From assembly GCF_025567095.1 (NCBI RefSeq), contig NZ_JAOQJH010000005.1: DNA of 64,000 bases; one strand, given 5' to 3'. The position numbers and the translations under genes were made by a program. Shown piece after piece: positions 56,966-64,000 of this stretch (within the stretch, counting starts at the first letter, position 1; the number at the start of each line of letters is the position of its first letter). This DNA comes from Anthropogastromicrobium aceti. Its GTDB lineage: Bacteria; Bacillota; Clostridia; Lachnospirales; Lachnospiraceae. The notes under the pieces were generated by a model. The model did not search any database. It was not told the DNA's origin and was given only the letters and a program-made list of their open reading frames with translations.

Positions 56966-58687
56966 ATGAAAAGATTATTAGTGTACAGTAAGGATTATTG
57001 TGGGCAAATCACAATAGCTGCCATTTCCAGCGTGACAGCATCAATAGCTACAGTTTTTATTATTGATATTTTAAGGCAGATAATAGAATGTATTTCAATA
57101 GGGAATCTGATGCAGGAAGTCCAGAATATTATTTTGAAAATGTTAATTGTGATAGGTGTTGGCATTGCATCGAATTATATGGTTGTTTCAATGACAGGAT
57201 TTGTTGGAGTTGGGTTATTAAAGAAGCTTAGAAATGATGCAGTGGATTCATTGATGAAAGCTTCCCCAGAGTATATCAATCAATGCAATTATGGTGATTT
57301 GATGGAGAGAGTGACAGAAGATATTGAGGGACTTGCTGGTTTTATGTCGGGGTATTTTAAAGATTGCATGTATGTACCTATTCTTACAGTTGTATATTCC
57401 GTATATCTCTTTATTATGAATGCTCCGTTGGCAGTAATATGTTTATTTCCATTGGCGGTTATGGTGCCTTTAAATGTGAAATTATTAAAGCCCATAAAAC
57501 TTCGTCAATTTCAGTATGCAAAAGAACTGGGGCTTACCAATAATAATGTAGAAGAAGCATTTGCGGGCGCGGAAGTAATAAAGTCGTATAATCTTCAAAA
57601 GAAAATGATGGATAGATATGAAGTAGCCCTTTATAAAACATTTAAAACGTCAAAAGAAAATGATCTTGCTCAGTATAATCTTGAACCAATTTCAAGAGCA
57701 ATACAAGAGGTACCGATGGCAATTGCTATATGTGTTGGTGGTGTGCTGGTGTTTAATAATGCTATTACAATGGGTGTACTGATTGCGTATATAAGTACAA
57801 TTAAAAAATTGATAGAGCCATTATCAAGATGTTATCAGTTAGTTGTCCGTTCGCAGACGGCATTGGTTTCTGTATCAAGAGTGTTTGAGGTTATTGATAT
57901 CCAGCCGGAAAAAAATGTATTAACAGGCGCCAGTAATTATAATGATATGGCAGATTCTCCTATAATTAGTTTTAAAGATGTTACTTTTGGATATGGACAG
58001 GAAAATGTTTTGGTAAATGTAAGTTTTAATGTGAGAAAGGGGGAAAGAATAGCTTTTGTAGGAGAAAGCGGAAGTGGAAAAAGCACGATTATAAAACTCA
58101 TTTCAAGACAAATATCAATGGAAAAGGAAAAAATATTCTATCAGGGAATAGATTATTATAATTTCACACCTAATGAAATCCGTAATGAATTGGCGCTTAT
58201 TTCACAGGAGACAACATTGTTTCCAGTGTCAATTGCGGACAATATCAGGATAGGGAATCCTGATGTCAGAACTGAAGATATAATATTGGCACTAAAAATG
58301 TCCGGTTGTGAGAAATTTATTAAAGAATTGCCAGAAGGAATCGATACAATTCTTGCGGAAAAAGGAAATAATCTGTCTGGTGGGCAAAGACAGAGACTTA
58401 CCATTGCAAGAGCAATTGTAAAGAATGCACCAATTCTTTTACTTGATGAACCGACATCTGCTCTTGACTTAGAAACAGAAAAAAATATTTGTAATACATT
58501 TGATGAGGTATCGAGGAATCATACTGTTATTGCAGTGGCACATAGACTTAATACCATTAAAAATTATGACAGGATTTATGTATTAAATCATGGCAGGATT
58601 GTTGAACAGGGAACTCATGAGGAGTTATTGAGTCAACAGGGAGAATACTGTCAGATGTATCAGGATTATGTAAGAAAGGAAATGTAG
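56966..58687 (+). CDS. ABC transporter with fused membrane and ATPase domains, subunit 1
   Basis: A 573-residue half-transporter: six membrane segments of the type 1 exporter fold (residues about 10-310), then an ATPase domain with Walker A GESGSGKST, Q-loop SQETTLFP, signature LSGGQRQR and Walker B LLLDEPTSALD plus the switch His in VAHRLNTI. All catalytic residues are consensus. It is followed 8 bases later by a second half-transporter, so the two form a heterodimer. Codon use is clearly more AT-rich than in the neighbouring core genes. Exporter of peptides or drugs, or YbtPQ-like siderophore importer with exporter fold, are the main options. Confidence 0.92.
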   Translation: MKRLLVYSKDYCGQITIAAISSVTASIATVFIIDILRQIIECISIGNLMQEVQNIILKMLIVIGVGIASNYMVVSMTGFVGVGLLKKLRNDAVDSLMKASPEYINQCNYGDLMERVTEDIEGLAGFMSGYFKDCMYVPILTVVYSVYLFIMNAPLAVICLFPLAVMVPLNVKLLKPIKLRQFQYAKELGLTNNNVEEAFAGAEVIKSYNLQKKMMDRYEVALYKTFKTSKENDLAQYNLEPISRAIQEVPMAIAICVGGVLVFNNAITMGVLIAYISTIKKLIEPLSRCYQLVVRSQTALVSVSRVFEVIDIQPEKNVLTGASNYNDMADSPIISFKDVTFGYGQENVLVNVSFNVRKGERIAFVGESGSGKSTIIKLISRQISMEKEKIFYQGIDYYNFTPNEIRNELALISQETTLFPVSIADNIRIGNPDVRTEDIILALKMSGCEKFIKELPEGIDTILAEKGNNLSGGQRQRLTIARAIVKNAPILLLDEPTSALDLETEKNICNTFDEVSRNHTVIAVAHRLNTIKNYDRIYVLNHGRIVEQGTHEELLSQQGEYCQMYQDYVRKEM

Positions 58688-58695
58688 GAATAAGC

Positions 58696-60402
58696 ATGAA
58701 AGATTTAAAAAGATTTTTATCGTATATGGGAAAAAATAGTTTTACATACTGGTTTATTCTTATAGCAACATTGATAATAGAATCTTTTTTGCAGATACTT
58801 TATTCATATGTGACGAAAAGAATTATCAATGCTATTGAATTTCAGAATATTGAACTGTTTCGCACAGCAGTGATTGCAAGTGTAATCATTGTAATATTAA
58901 AGTGTCTTTTTCCATATCTAAGGTATTTTCAAATAAAGCTGGTTCGTAAAATGGTTTATGAATTGAAGTTAAAGCTCTATGAGAAACTATTGTCTATGAA
59001 TATGGATTTTTTCAAAAGTACGCATAGTGCGGATGCAATAAAGACGTTAAACTGGGATGCGAATTCGTTGAAAGATTCGTGGTTTTCACATATCTATTGG
59101 GTGTTGGGAAAGATTGTGATGGTTGCTTCCGCTATTATTACGATGTGTTTTTATAGTCCGATATTGATGGGAATATCATTGATTATATGTGCTTTTACAG
59201 CATTTGTTTCTGTTAAAATCAATAAATCAATTAAGAAATATGCGAAAATGGTGCAAAAGAAATCAACGAAATTATCTATATTATTAAGCAATATCATAGC
59301 AGGGTTTGTAACATTAAAAATGAGTTCGGGAGTTAAGATAGTTTTAAATCATTTTTATGAGGAATGTGAAGAGGCTTTTCAATTAGAAAAATCCAGAGTT
59401 AAGGTGGAAGCCTCATTTGAAATGACAGCTTTTTTGTTAGGCGTTATTGGAAGTTTTGGAACAATTATTGCTGGGGCTGTACTTGTTTCAGAAGGGACTC
59501 TTGATTTTGGTACAGTTATGGCGGTGGTTACCTTGCAAATGAGCGTAAGTAATGCTATGCAGAGACTAGGAGGCTCTATATTGGCATTGACAACATCAAT
59601 GGTTCGTGCCAGCCATGTGTTTGATTTTATGGAACTAGACATGGAAGAACAGATAAATTGGTTCACTGGTGAGAAGTCTGGGAAAAAAGAGCTTAAAGGT
59701 GAAAATAGCGATGTATTCGGGGAAGGTCAGCCAGTCCTTGAAATATCTGATTTGCAATTTTCGTACAATGAAAATGATGAATTAAAAGATAAAAGCAAAG
59801 ATTGTACTCAACTGTGCTGCAGAAAAATGCAGATAAGTGCAGGTGAAAAGATTATGATAACTGGAGAATCTGGATGCGGAAAAAGCACATTGCTTAAGCT
59901 TATGCAGGGATTTTACCCAGTTAAAAATGAAAAGATTAAAATTTATGGCAAAGATATAAATGAATATGAATTGGATGAATTAAGAAACATAATTACATAT
60001 GTTCCACAGGATTGCTATTTGTTTGAGGGGACAGTTGCAGAAAATATTGCATTTGGCTGGAATGGGGAGAATGCCCCTTCAATGGATATGATTCTTGTTG
60101 CGGCAAAGGAGGCGTATGCTGACAAGTTTATTGAACATTTGTCGGATGGATATAATACAAAAGTAACAGCAGGTGGAACTAATTTGTCTGGTGGTCAGCG
60201 TCAAAGGATAGCAATTGCAAGAGCATTTATGAAAAATGCACCGATTGTATTGATGGATGAACCATTATCAGCACTGGATACATATAGTGAAAACGTATTA
60301 CTTAAAGCAATGAAAGCATTGTTAAAGAATAAAACGGTAATTATGGTTTCACATAGGATGACAGGTATGGATAAGTTTGAGCGTGTTGTACGGATTGAAT
60401 AA
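58696..60402 (+). CDS. ABC transporter with fused membrane and ATPase domains, subunit 2
   Basis: A 568-residue partner with the same architecture: membrane domain (residues about 15-300), a short linker rich in Glu and Lys, then Walker A GESGCGKST, Q-loop VPQDCYLFEG, signature LSGGQRQR, Walker B VLMDEPLSALD and a final VSHRMTGMDKFERVV. Both nucleotide sites look competent, unlike many heterodimeric exporters that carry one degenerate site. It is translationally close to subunit 1 and shares its AT-rich codon use. No precursor peptide, modification enzyme or substrate gene is visible beside it. Confidence 0.92.
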   Translation: MKDLKRFLSYMGKNSFTYWFILIATLIIESFLQILYSYVTKRIINAIEFQNIELFRTAVIASVIIVILKCLFPYLRYFQIKLVRKMVYELKLKLYEKLLSMNMDFFKSTHSADAIKTLNWDANSLKDSWFSHIYWVLGKIVMVASAIITMCFYSPILMGISLIICAFTAFVSVKINKSIKKYAKMVQKKSTKLSILLSNIIAGFVTLKMSSGVKIVLNHFYEECEEAFQLEKSRVKVEASFEMTAFLLGVIGSFGTIIAGAVLVSEGTLDFGTVMAVVTLQMSVSNAMQRLGGSILALTTSMVRASHVFDFMELDMEEQINWFTGEKSGKKELKGENSDVFGEGQPVLEISDLQFSYNENDELKDKSKDCTQLCCRKMQISAGEKIMITGESGCGKSTLLKLMQGFYPVKNEKIKIYGKDINEYELDELRNIITYVPQDCYLFEGTVAENIAFGWNGENAPSMDMILVAAKEAYADKFIEHLSDGYNTKVTAGGTNLSGGQRQRIAIARAFMKNAPIVLMDEPLSALDTYSENVLLKAMKALLKNKTVIMVSHRMTGMDKFERVVRIE

Positions 60403-60412
60403 CAAATCTGCT

Positions 60413-60470
60413 AAGGGGTCAGCAATCAATGGCTTTTTAAGTGGGTACGTTGGCTGGATTGCTGCCCCTG
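60413..60470. repeat. Hairpin at the right edge of the AraC/ABC module
   Basis: AGGGGTCAGCAATC (60414-60427) pairs with GATTGCTGCCCCT, one bulged T, enclosing CAATGGCTTTTTAAG. GAAGAATAGCCC (60474-60485) just after it also occurs at 55800-55811 as a 12-base direct repeat at the left edge. It may serve as terminator, although the T run is inside the loop. Confidence 0.5.
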
Positions 60471-60501
60471 TAAGAAGAATAGCCCATTTTCTTTTGCACT
60501 G

Positions 60502-61395
60502 TTAAAGCTCCCACGTAAATAAGTAGCCACCGAGATTATCTTCGGATACGGTTACATGTTTCCAGCCGGATGGTGCGTCAACGACTGGACTGCTCTGGTG
60601 GGAAATTAGATAAGAACCATACTGATAAAAGGAACCTGGTTCCAACAAGTCAATATACTCTTCGAGAGTCAGATATTCGTCCATGATGATCTGGGAATGG
60701 GGAAGGCCGATATAGCGCAGATGCCACGGTTCGTAGGGAATGCCAGTTTGCTTTTCTCCGTAGGACGGATAGCGGACGATAAAACCATAATATCGGCAGT
60801 TGGTATCAACAAAACGTCCGGCTGCCGATTTTGTAAAGGCCCATCCGCCGAACTGCGGAACATAAAGGTCGAGTGCAAGACCTGCCTGATGCTCGCTTGC
60901 GCCGATTTCAGCGGCAACCGCGCTGTTTTCCTTTGTTTTCTCTTCTTGTTCTTTGGCGGTACGGTATGCTTCCCGCACATAAAGCGGAACGTCAAACTGC
61001 TCGCGCACGGCAGCAGACATGGCTGCGTAAGCGTCCTGAATGCAGGAATTCATCTGTACATCCGTATCTTTATAGTAAGAGATTTCCGGCTGAAAAGAAT
61101 CGGAAAGAGGATACGCGTCATTGATCAGCATCAGCGCCTGATTCTTTGTGCAGTTCGGATCAGAAAGAAGATCATCAAGTTGGATGGTGTATGTGGAGAC
61201 GGAAACAGTCTGTGGGAGGCTGCGTTTATGAAACGTTGCAGCGAGATTATTCCGAAACTGGAAGATAAGATTTTGGTGACTTAAAAAGAATAAAATACTG
61301 AAGCCGAGAACCAGAATAAGGAGAATCGGCAGTAGGATGAAAAGGATGCGTCTGGGACGGCGCGTCTTTTTTTTCGATATAGTTGTAGTAGTCAT
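60502..61395 (-). CDS. VanY-type D-alanyl-D-alanine carboxypeptidase (M15B)
   Basis: A zinc peptidase of 297 residues that removes D-Ala from peptidoglycan precursors. One N-terminal membrane anchor (RILFILLPILLILVLGFSIL) leads to the external M15B domain: PLYVREAYRTAKEQEE, the metal motif SEHQAGLALDLY (His and Asp) and YEPWHLRYIG (catalytic Glu and second His). The ATG at 61395 follows AGAAAGGAA; the frame continues to 61515 without a start signal. The gene is visibly more GC-rich than the AT-rich ABC genes beside it. No vanA/vanH/vanX-type genes are near, so resistance by itself is not indicated; wall trimming is more likely. Confidence 0.9.
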   Translation of the reverse strand: MTTTTISKKKTRRPRRILFILLPILLILVLGFSILFFLSHQNLIFQFRNNLAATFHKRSLPQTVSVSTYTIQLDDLLSDPNCTKNQALMLINDAYPLSDSFQPEISYYKDTDVQMNSCIQDAYAAMSAAVREQFDVPLYVREAYRTAKEQEEKTKENSAVAAEIGASEHQAGLALDLYVPQFGGWAFTKSAAGRFVDTNCRYYGFIVRYPSYGEKQTGIPYEPWHLRYIGLPHSQIIMDEYLTLEEYIDLLEPGSFYQYGSYLISHQSSPVVDAPSGWKHVTVSEDNLGGYLFTWEL

Positions 61396-61433
61396 ATGAT
61401 ATTGTTCCTTTCTGAAAAGTGTAAGATGCGACC

Positions 61434-61442
61434 AGTATAGCA
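61434..61442 (-). promoter_or_regulatory. Extended -10 element of the VanY-type gene
   Basis: On the - strand TGC is followed by TATACT (complement of 61434-61442), 38 bases before the start codon; only a T-run stands in the -35 position. Confidence 0.45.
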
Positions 61443-61535
61443 GACAGAAACAGGGAAAAAAAGGGGAGAGCCAAAACCTTATAGAAATCTTAAAAAAGAG
61501 TTTTGAAAGTCTCATTTTTGTTGTATAGTAGAGTG

Positions 61536-61564
61536 TTGACGCGGTAAAGAAAGTCTGATATACT
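61536..61564 (+). promoter_or_regulatory. Predicted promoter of thrC
   Basis: -35 TTGACG (61536-61541), 17-base spacer, -10 TATACT (61559-61564) with TGA in front: among the best promoters in the window. The 65-base leader contains two small hairpins, ACGGC-ggtta-GCCGT (61573-61587) and GCTGC-ttct-GCAGC (61605-61618), but no T-box or obvious leader peptide. Confidence 0.7.
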
Positions 61565-61635
61565 TGTGAGCAACGGCGGTTAGCCGTCTAACATAGCAAA
61601 AAAGGCTGCTTCTGCAGCAGAATGTGAGGAGAAGG

Positions 61636-63123
61636 ATGGGAGTATTATACTATAGCACCAGAGGAGACAAACAGGCATATACAGCATCACAGGCAATTCT
61701 GCAGGGATTGGCAAAGGACGGTGGATTGTTCGTTCCGGACGCACTTCCAAAGCTCGATAAGACAATGGAAGAACTTTCAGCCATGGATTACAAGGAAGTG
61801 GCTTACGAAGTTATGAAGCAGTTTTTGACTGATTACACAGAAGAGGAATTAAAGACTTGTATCAAAAATGCCTATAATGATCGCTTTGATACACCGGCAA
61901 TTGCACCGACTGTAAAAAAGGCAGGCGCATATTATCTTGAGCTGTTCCACGGCCCGACAATCGCATTTAAGGATATGGCGCTTTCAATCCTTCCTCATTT
62001 AATGGTAACGGCAGCAAAGAAGAACAATTGTGATAAAGAAATTGTTATTTTGACTGCAACTTCTGGTGATACTGGAAAGGCTGCTATGGCAGGCTTTGCA
62101 GATGTACCAGGCACCAGAATTGTTGTATTCTATCCAAAGGGCGGTGTCAGCGCTGTTCAGGAAAAGCAGATGGTAACACAGAAGGGAAAGAATGTAAAGG
62201 TAGTTGGCATTCACGGAAACTTCGATGATGCACAGAGCCGTGTAAAGGCACTGTTTGGTGATAAGGAACTTGAAAAAGAGCTTGCAGAAGGTGGCTTCCA
62301 GTTCTCATCTGCAAACTCCATCAACATTGGCCGTCTTGTTCCGCAGGTTGCTTATTATGCATATGCGTATGCAAACCTTCTTCGTGACGGTGAGTTAAAG
62401 GATGGCGAACTGTTAAATGTAGTTGTTCCGACTGGAAACTTTGGAAACATCTTAGCTGCTTACTATGCAAAGAACATGGGTGTTCCGATTGGAAAATTGA
62501 TATGTGCATCAAACGACAACAAGGTTTTATTTGACTTCTTTAGAAGTGGAAGCTACGATCGAAACAGAGAGTTTATTTTAACAACATCTCCATCTATGGA
62601 TATTTTAATTTCAAGCAACTTAGAGAGATTGATTTATCGTATTGCAGGTGATGACTCAGCTGTAAATGCAGAGCTTATGGCATCATTGTCTAAGAACGGA
62701 AAATATACCATCACAGAGGAAATGGCAGAGAGACTTGGCGATTTCTATGGAAACTATGCAAATGAGGACGAGACCGCAGCACAGATCAAGAGCGTATATG
62801 AGAGTGACGGCTATGTGATTGATACCCATACTGCAGTAGCCTCCGCCGTATATGAGAAGTATAAGGCTGAGACAGGCGATACAACAAAGACATTGATCGC
62901 CTCCACCGCAAGCCCATATAAGTTTGCCAGAAGCGTTATGTCTGCAATTGACAGCAAGTATGAAAACGGTGAAGATTTTGCTTTGATCGATGAACTTTGC
63001 CGCATTTCTGGTGTAAAGATCCCAGCCGCAGTAGAAGAGATTCGCAGTGCAGCCGTTCTTCACAATACTGTTGTAGACAGAGATGAGATGAAGCAGACCG
63101 TGCTTGAGTTTCTTGGACTGTAA
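61636..63123 (+). CDS. thrC: Threonine synthase
   Basis: PLP enzyme that converts O-phosphohomoserine to threonine. The 495-residue product belongs to the longer (fungal/enteric-type) threonine synthase group: MGVLYYSTRGDKQAYTASQA, ILQGLAKDGGLFVPD, ELFHGPTIAFKDMALSILP with the PLP lysine at residue 112, and LTATSGDTGKAAMAGFAD for phosphate binding. The start at 61636 follows GAGGAGAAGG; the GTG at 61624 overlaps that site. It is not next to other threonine-pathway genes in this window and has its own promoter. Confidence 0.96.
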   Translation: MGVLYYSTRGDKQAYTASQAILQGLAKDGGLFVPDALPKLDKTMEELSAMDYKEVAYEVMKQFLTDYTEEELKTCIKNAYNDRFDTPAIAPTVKKAGAYYLELFHGPTIAFKDMALSILPHLMVTAAKKNNCDKEIVILTATSGDTGKAAMAGFADVPGTRIVVFYPKGGVSAVQEKQMVTQKGKNVKVVGIHGNFDDAQSRVKALFGDKELEKELAEGGFQFSSANSINIGRLVPQVAYYAYAYANLLRDGELKDGELLNVVVPTGNFGNILAAYYAKNMGVPIGKLICASNDNKVLFDFFRSGSYDRNREFILTTSPSMDILISSNLERLIYRIAGDDSAVNAELMASLSKNGKYTITEEMAERLGDFYGNYANEDETAAQIKSVYESDGYVIDTHTAVASAVYEKYKAETGDTTKTLIASTASPYKFARSVMSAIDSKYENGEDFALIDELCRISGVKIPAAVEEIRSAAVLHNTVVDRDEMKQTVLEFLGL

Positions 63124-63126
63124 TAT

Positions 63127-63199
63127 GATACTAGGGTCGAAAAGTCACAAGCTGATCATGCTTGCATGAAAAGCTTGCGATCTTGAGACCCTAGGTATC
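63127..63199 (+). terminator. Long imperfect hairpin after thrC
   Basis: GATACTAGGGTC (63127-63138) pairs with GACCCTAGGTATC (63187-63199), one bulge, enclosing an AAGC/GCTT inner helix with CATGC-type palindromes. No long T run follows. It may be a terminator or a dispersed palindromic repeat. Confidence 0.5.
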
Positions 63200-63233
63200 A
63201 TTTCATTATATAGATCACTCAGGGAGGTTTAAT

Positions 63234-63379
63234 ATGGCGAGGCTTCTTGTGGTAGACGATACGGAGATGACCGAACGTTGGATACACATATTAAACGTCT
63301 TGGAAGCAGTCTTGAGGAATATAGAAGCTGTATCGTAACGTTAAGGGGAGTGGGGTATCGTTTCGATGATCATATTTAA
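63234..63379 (+). pseudogene. Response regulator gene with large internal deletion
   Basis: The gene starts normally behind AGGGAGG with MARLLVVDD, the first beta strand and acidic pocket of a receiver domain. At about 63258 the sequence jumps into a different frame reading YGDDRTLDTHIKRLGSSLEE, then IVTLRGVGYRFDDHI, the last 35 residues of an OmpR/PhoB-type winged helix. About 170-180 residues (most of the receiver and half of the DNA-binding domain) are missing, and the two parts are out of frame; the original frame stops at 63336. The frame of the C-terminal piece still overlaps the kinase start (63366), as in an intact operon. Confidence 0.88.
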
Positions 63380-63771
63380 AAGAAAGCATTTGAGCATTAA
63401 GTGGGGGATATTTGCCGGACTTCTTGTCTTTTTGGCAATTCTCCTGCTTTTGCTGTTTTTGTTGCAGACAGTTTATCTGGATGATATCTATAAGGCAGCA
63501 AAAAAGAATACACTTAACAATGCGAATGACAAAGTAGAGCAGATTTTGGATGATCAGCTGGGAAATCTAAGTGTGATGGAGCAGCAGCTTGATGAACTTA
63601 CCGCAGAATATGATATTGATATACAAATTTCTGGGGAGGATGGTACACTTCTTTACAGCTCGCTTCGCATGTATGAGAATACACTTCCAAAGCAATTTTA
63701 TCAGGGCTTTTACAAACGGGCAAAGGAAAATGGAGGCGGTTTTACAAAAGTCGGGCGGGAAAGCCAAGAAA
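63366..63771 (+). pseudogene. Sensor histidine kinase gene, broken after its sensor domain
   Basis: The first 135 codons encode a normal sensor N-terminus: a basic start (MIIFKRKHLSIKWG), a strong membrane segment (IFAGLLVFLAILLLLLFLLQ) and an external sensor domain (TLNNANDKVEQILDDQLGNL, DIDIQISGEDGTLLYSSL). After about GGGFTKVGRESQE the frame stays open to 63959 but the residues become Leu/Cys/Tyr-rich without HAMP, HisKA or ATPase motifs, and a promoter and start of another gene appear. The kinase is therefore cut, most simply by insertion of a mobile element. The remainder, if present, lies beyond the window. Confidence 0.8.
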
Positions 63772-63842
63772 CTTTTTGCAATTATCGGACAATGATGTCG
63801 AATTTTGTCGAAATGTTGTACAGGCAACTGCTAGTTTTGTGC

Positions 63843-63871
63843 TTGTGTCCTTGTGTGTTGTATGATATACT
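63843..63871 (+). promoter_or_regulatory. Predicted promoter of the putative transposase
   Basis: -35 TTGTGT (63843-63848), 17-base spacer, -10 TATACT (63866-63871) with TGA before it. It lies in sequence that replaces the kinase coding region. Confidence 0.6.
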
Positions 63872-63924
63872 GTTTATATCAGTAAAGAACATATATTCAT
63901 ATTCGCAGTTAAAGGAGTACACAT

Positions 63925-64000
63925 ATGCATACGGTACAGCTTCTGTTAAAAACATCTAAATACGAACGCCATGAAATTGATCGTCGTTTTCATGCATTGG
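63925..64000 (+). CDS. Putative transposase (TnpB-like N-terminus), cut by window end
   Basis: Only 25 codons are visible, beginning MHTVQLLLKTSKYERHEIDR and continuing RFHAL, behind an AAAGGAG ribosome binding site and a good promoter. The pattern (short basic strand, KTS/KTD, then a helix ending RFxAL) resembles the start of IS200/IS605-group TnpB-like proteins in Clostridia. This is recalled resemblance over a very short stretch, so the family is tentative; the disrupted host gene supports a mobile element. Confidence 0.45.
   Translation, partial: MHTVQLLLKTSKYERHEIDRRFHAL

Larger units (their letters stand above)
63771..64000 (+). mobile_element. Left end of a putative insertion element inside the kinase gene
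   Basis: From about 63771 the histidine kinase coding sequence is replaced by a non-coding stretch with direct TGTCGAA repeats (63798, 63811), a good promoter, and a new gene start. The exact left boundary is uncertain within 63771-63843, and the right end lies beyond the window. No target duplication can be checked here. Confidence 0.5.

Noticed and set aside
61247..61474. Upstream extension of the VanY-type frame and overlapping - strand frames
   Set aside because: No start signals; the membrane anchor and ribosome binding site place the start at 61395.
61560..61635. T-box or amino-acid riboswitch in the thrC leader
   Set aside because: The leader is only about 70 bases, with no T-box sequence (TGGNACCGCG) or specifier-loop arrangement; only two small hairpins are present.
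1..64000. CRISPR arrays, rRNA genes, prophage or integrase genes
   Set aside because: No regularly spaced repeats, no rRNA sequence and no phage structural or integrase genes were seen on either strand.

Overview
The window looks like a chromosomal segment of a low-to-middle GC Gram-positive anaerobe of the Clostridia, most likely family Lachnospiraceae. The reasons are the order dacF, scpA-scpB, sigK, comM-dprA-topA, codY, rpsB-tsf; a CodY protein; small families typical of that group (DUF6465-like, DUF896); extended -10 promoters (TGn before TATAAT-like boxes); and tRNA genes without encoded CCA. The genus cannot be fixed from sequence alone, but an intracellular pectin-oligomer pair (GH28 plus an oligogalacturonate-lyase-like propeller) suggests a plant-fibre-degrading gut species. 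Genes run mostly on the + strand.

Layout. 1-5.2 kb: the 3' part of dacF, a membrane-linked metallophosphoesterase, condensin partners scpA and scpB, an uninterrupted sigK-type sigma factor, and a serine lipase. 5.3-13 kb: housekeeping core of comM, dprA, topA, codY, rpsB and tsf, each transcription unit with a readable promoter; rpsB has a structured leader with a possible pseudoknot just before its ribosome binding site. 13.1-18.4 kb: a PAP2 phosphatase gene stopped by an early TAA, a secreted protein of unknown function, and a large M16C metallopeptidase. 18.5-19.0 kb: five tRNA genes in a perfect tandem array (Glu-Pro-Glu-Pro-Glu, 181-base unit).

19.2-25.8 kb: an ECF sigma factor with a membrane protein that joins an anti-sigma-like N-terminus to a degenerate LytR-CpsA-Psr domain; a secreted ComEC-like beta-lactamase-fold protein overlapping an anion permease; then a divergent regulator pair (HTH protein on -, LytTR protein on +) around a block of tandem operator-like repeats. 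25.85-28.4 kb: a divergent pectin-oligomer pair sharing a very short control region. 28.4-31.2 kb: small stand-alone genes. 31.3-35.0 kb: two membrane proteins of unknown function followed by cdaA-cdaR (cyclic di-AMP synthesis and its regulator). 35.1-48.5 kb: an HPr-like protein followed by a cell-surface polysaccharide locus (Wzy-like polymerase, rhamnosyltransferase-like enzymes, rfbC, Wzm/Wzt-type ABC exporter, two long tandem-GT2 paralogues, priming sugar-phosphate transferase, LCP ligase). This set would build a polyprenyl-linked, probably rhamnose-containing glycan, export it and attach it to the wall. 48.7-54.3 kb: HtrA-like protease, polysaccharide deacetylase, rarA, and an M24 aminopeptidase.

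54.3-61.4 kb is the most mosaic part: a PD-(D/E)XK Rpn-type protein, a truncated nitroreductase, then an AT-rich AraC regulator plus a heterodimeric ABC transporter with mirrored operator-like sites between them and related sequences flanking the module at both ends, and a more GC-rich VanY-type carboxypeptidase. The window ends with thrC and a ruined two-component system: the response regulator has lost its middle through an out-of-frame deletion, and the histidine kinase is broken where an apparent insertion element begins (promoter, ribosome binding site and first 25 codons of a putative transposase).

No CRISPR array, prophage, rRNA gene or replication origin was seen. The best candidates for under-described biology are the AraC/ABC module with its flanks, the LCP-type ECF sigma partner, the rpsB leader, and the LytTR-associated repeat block.
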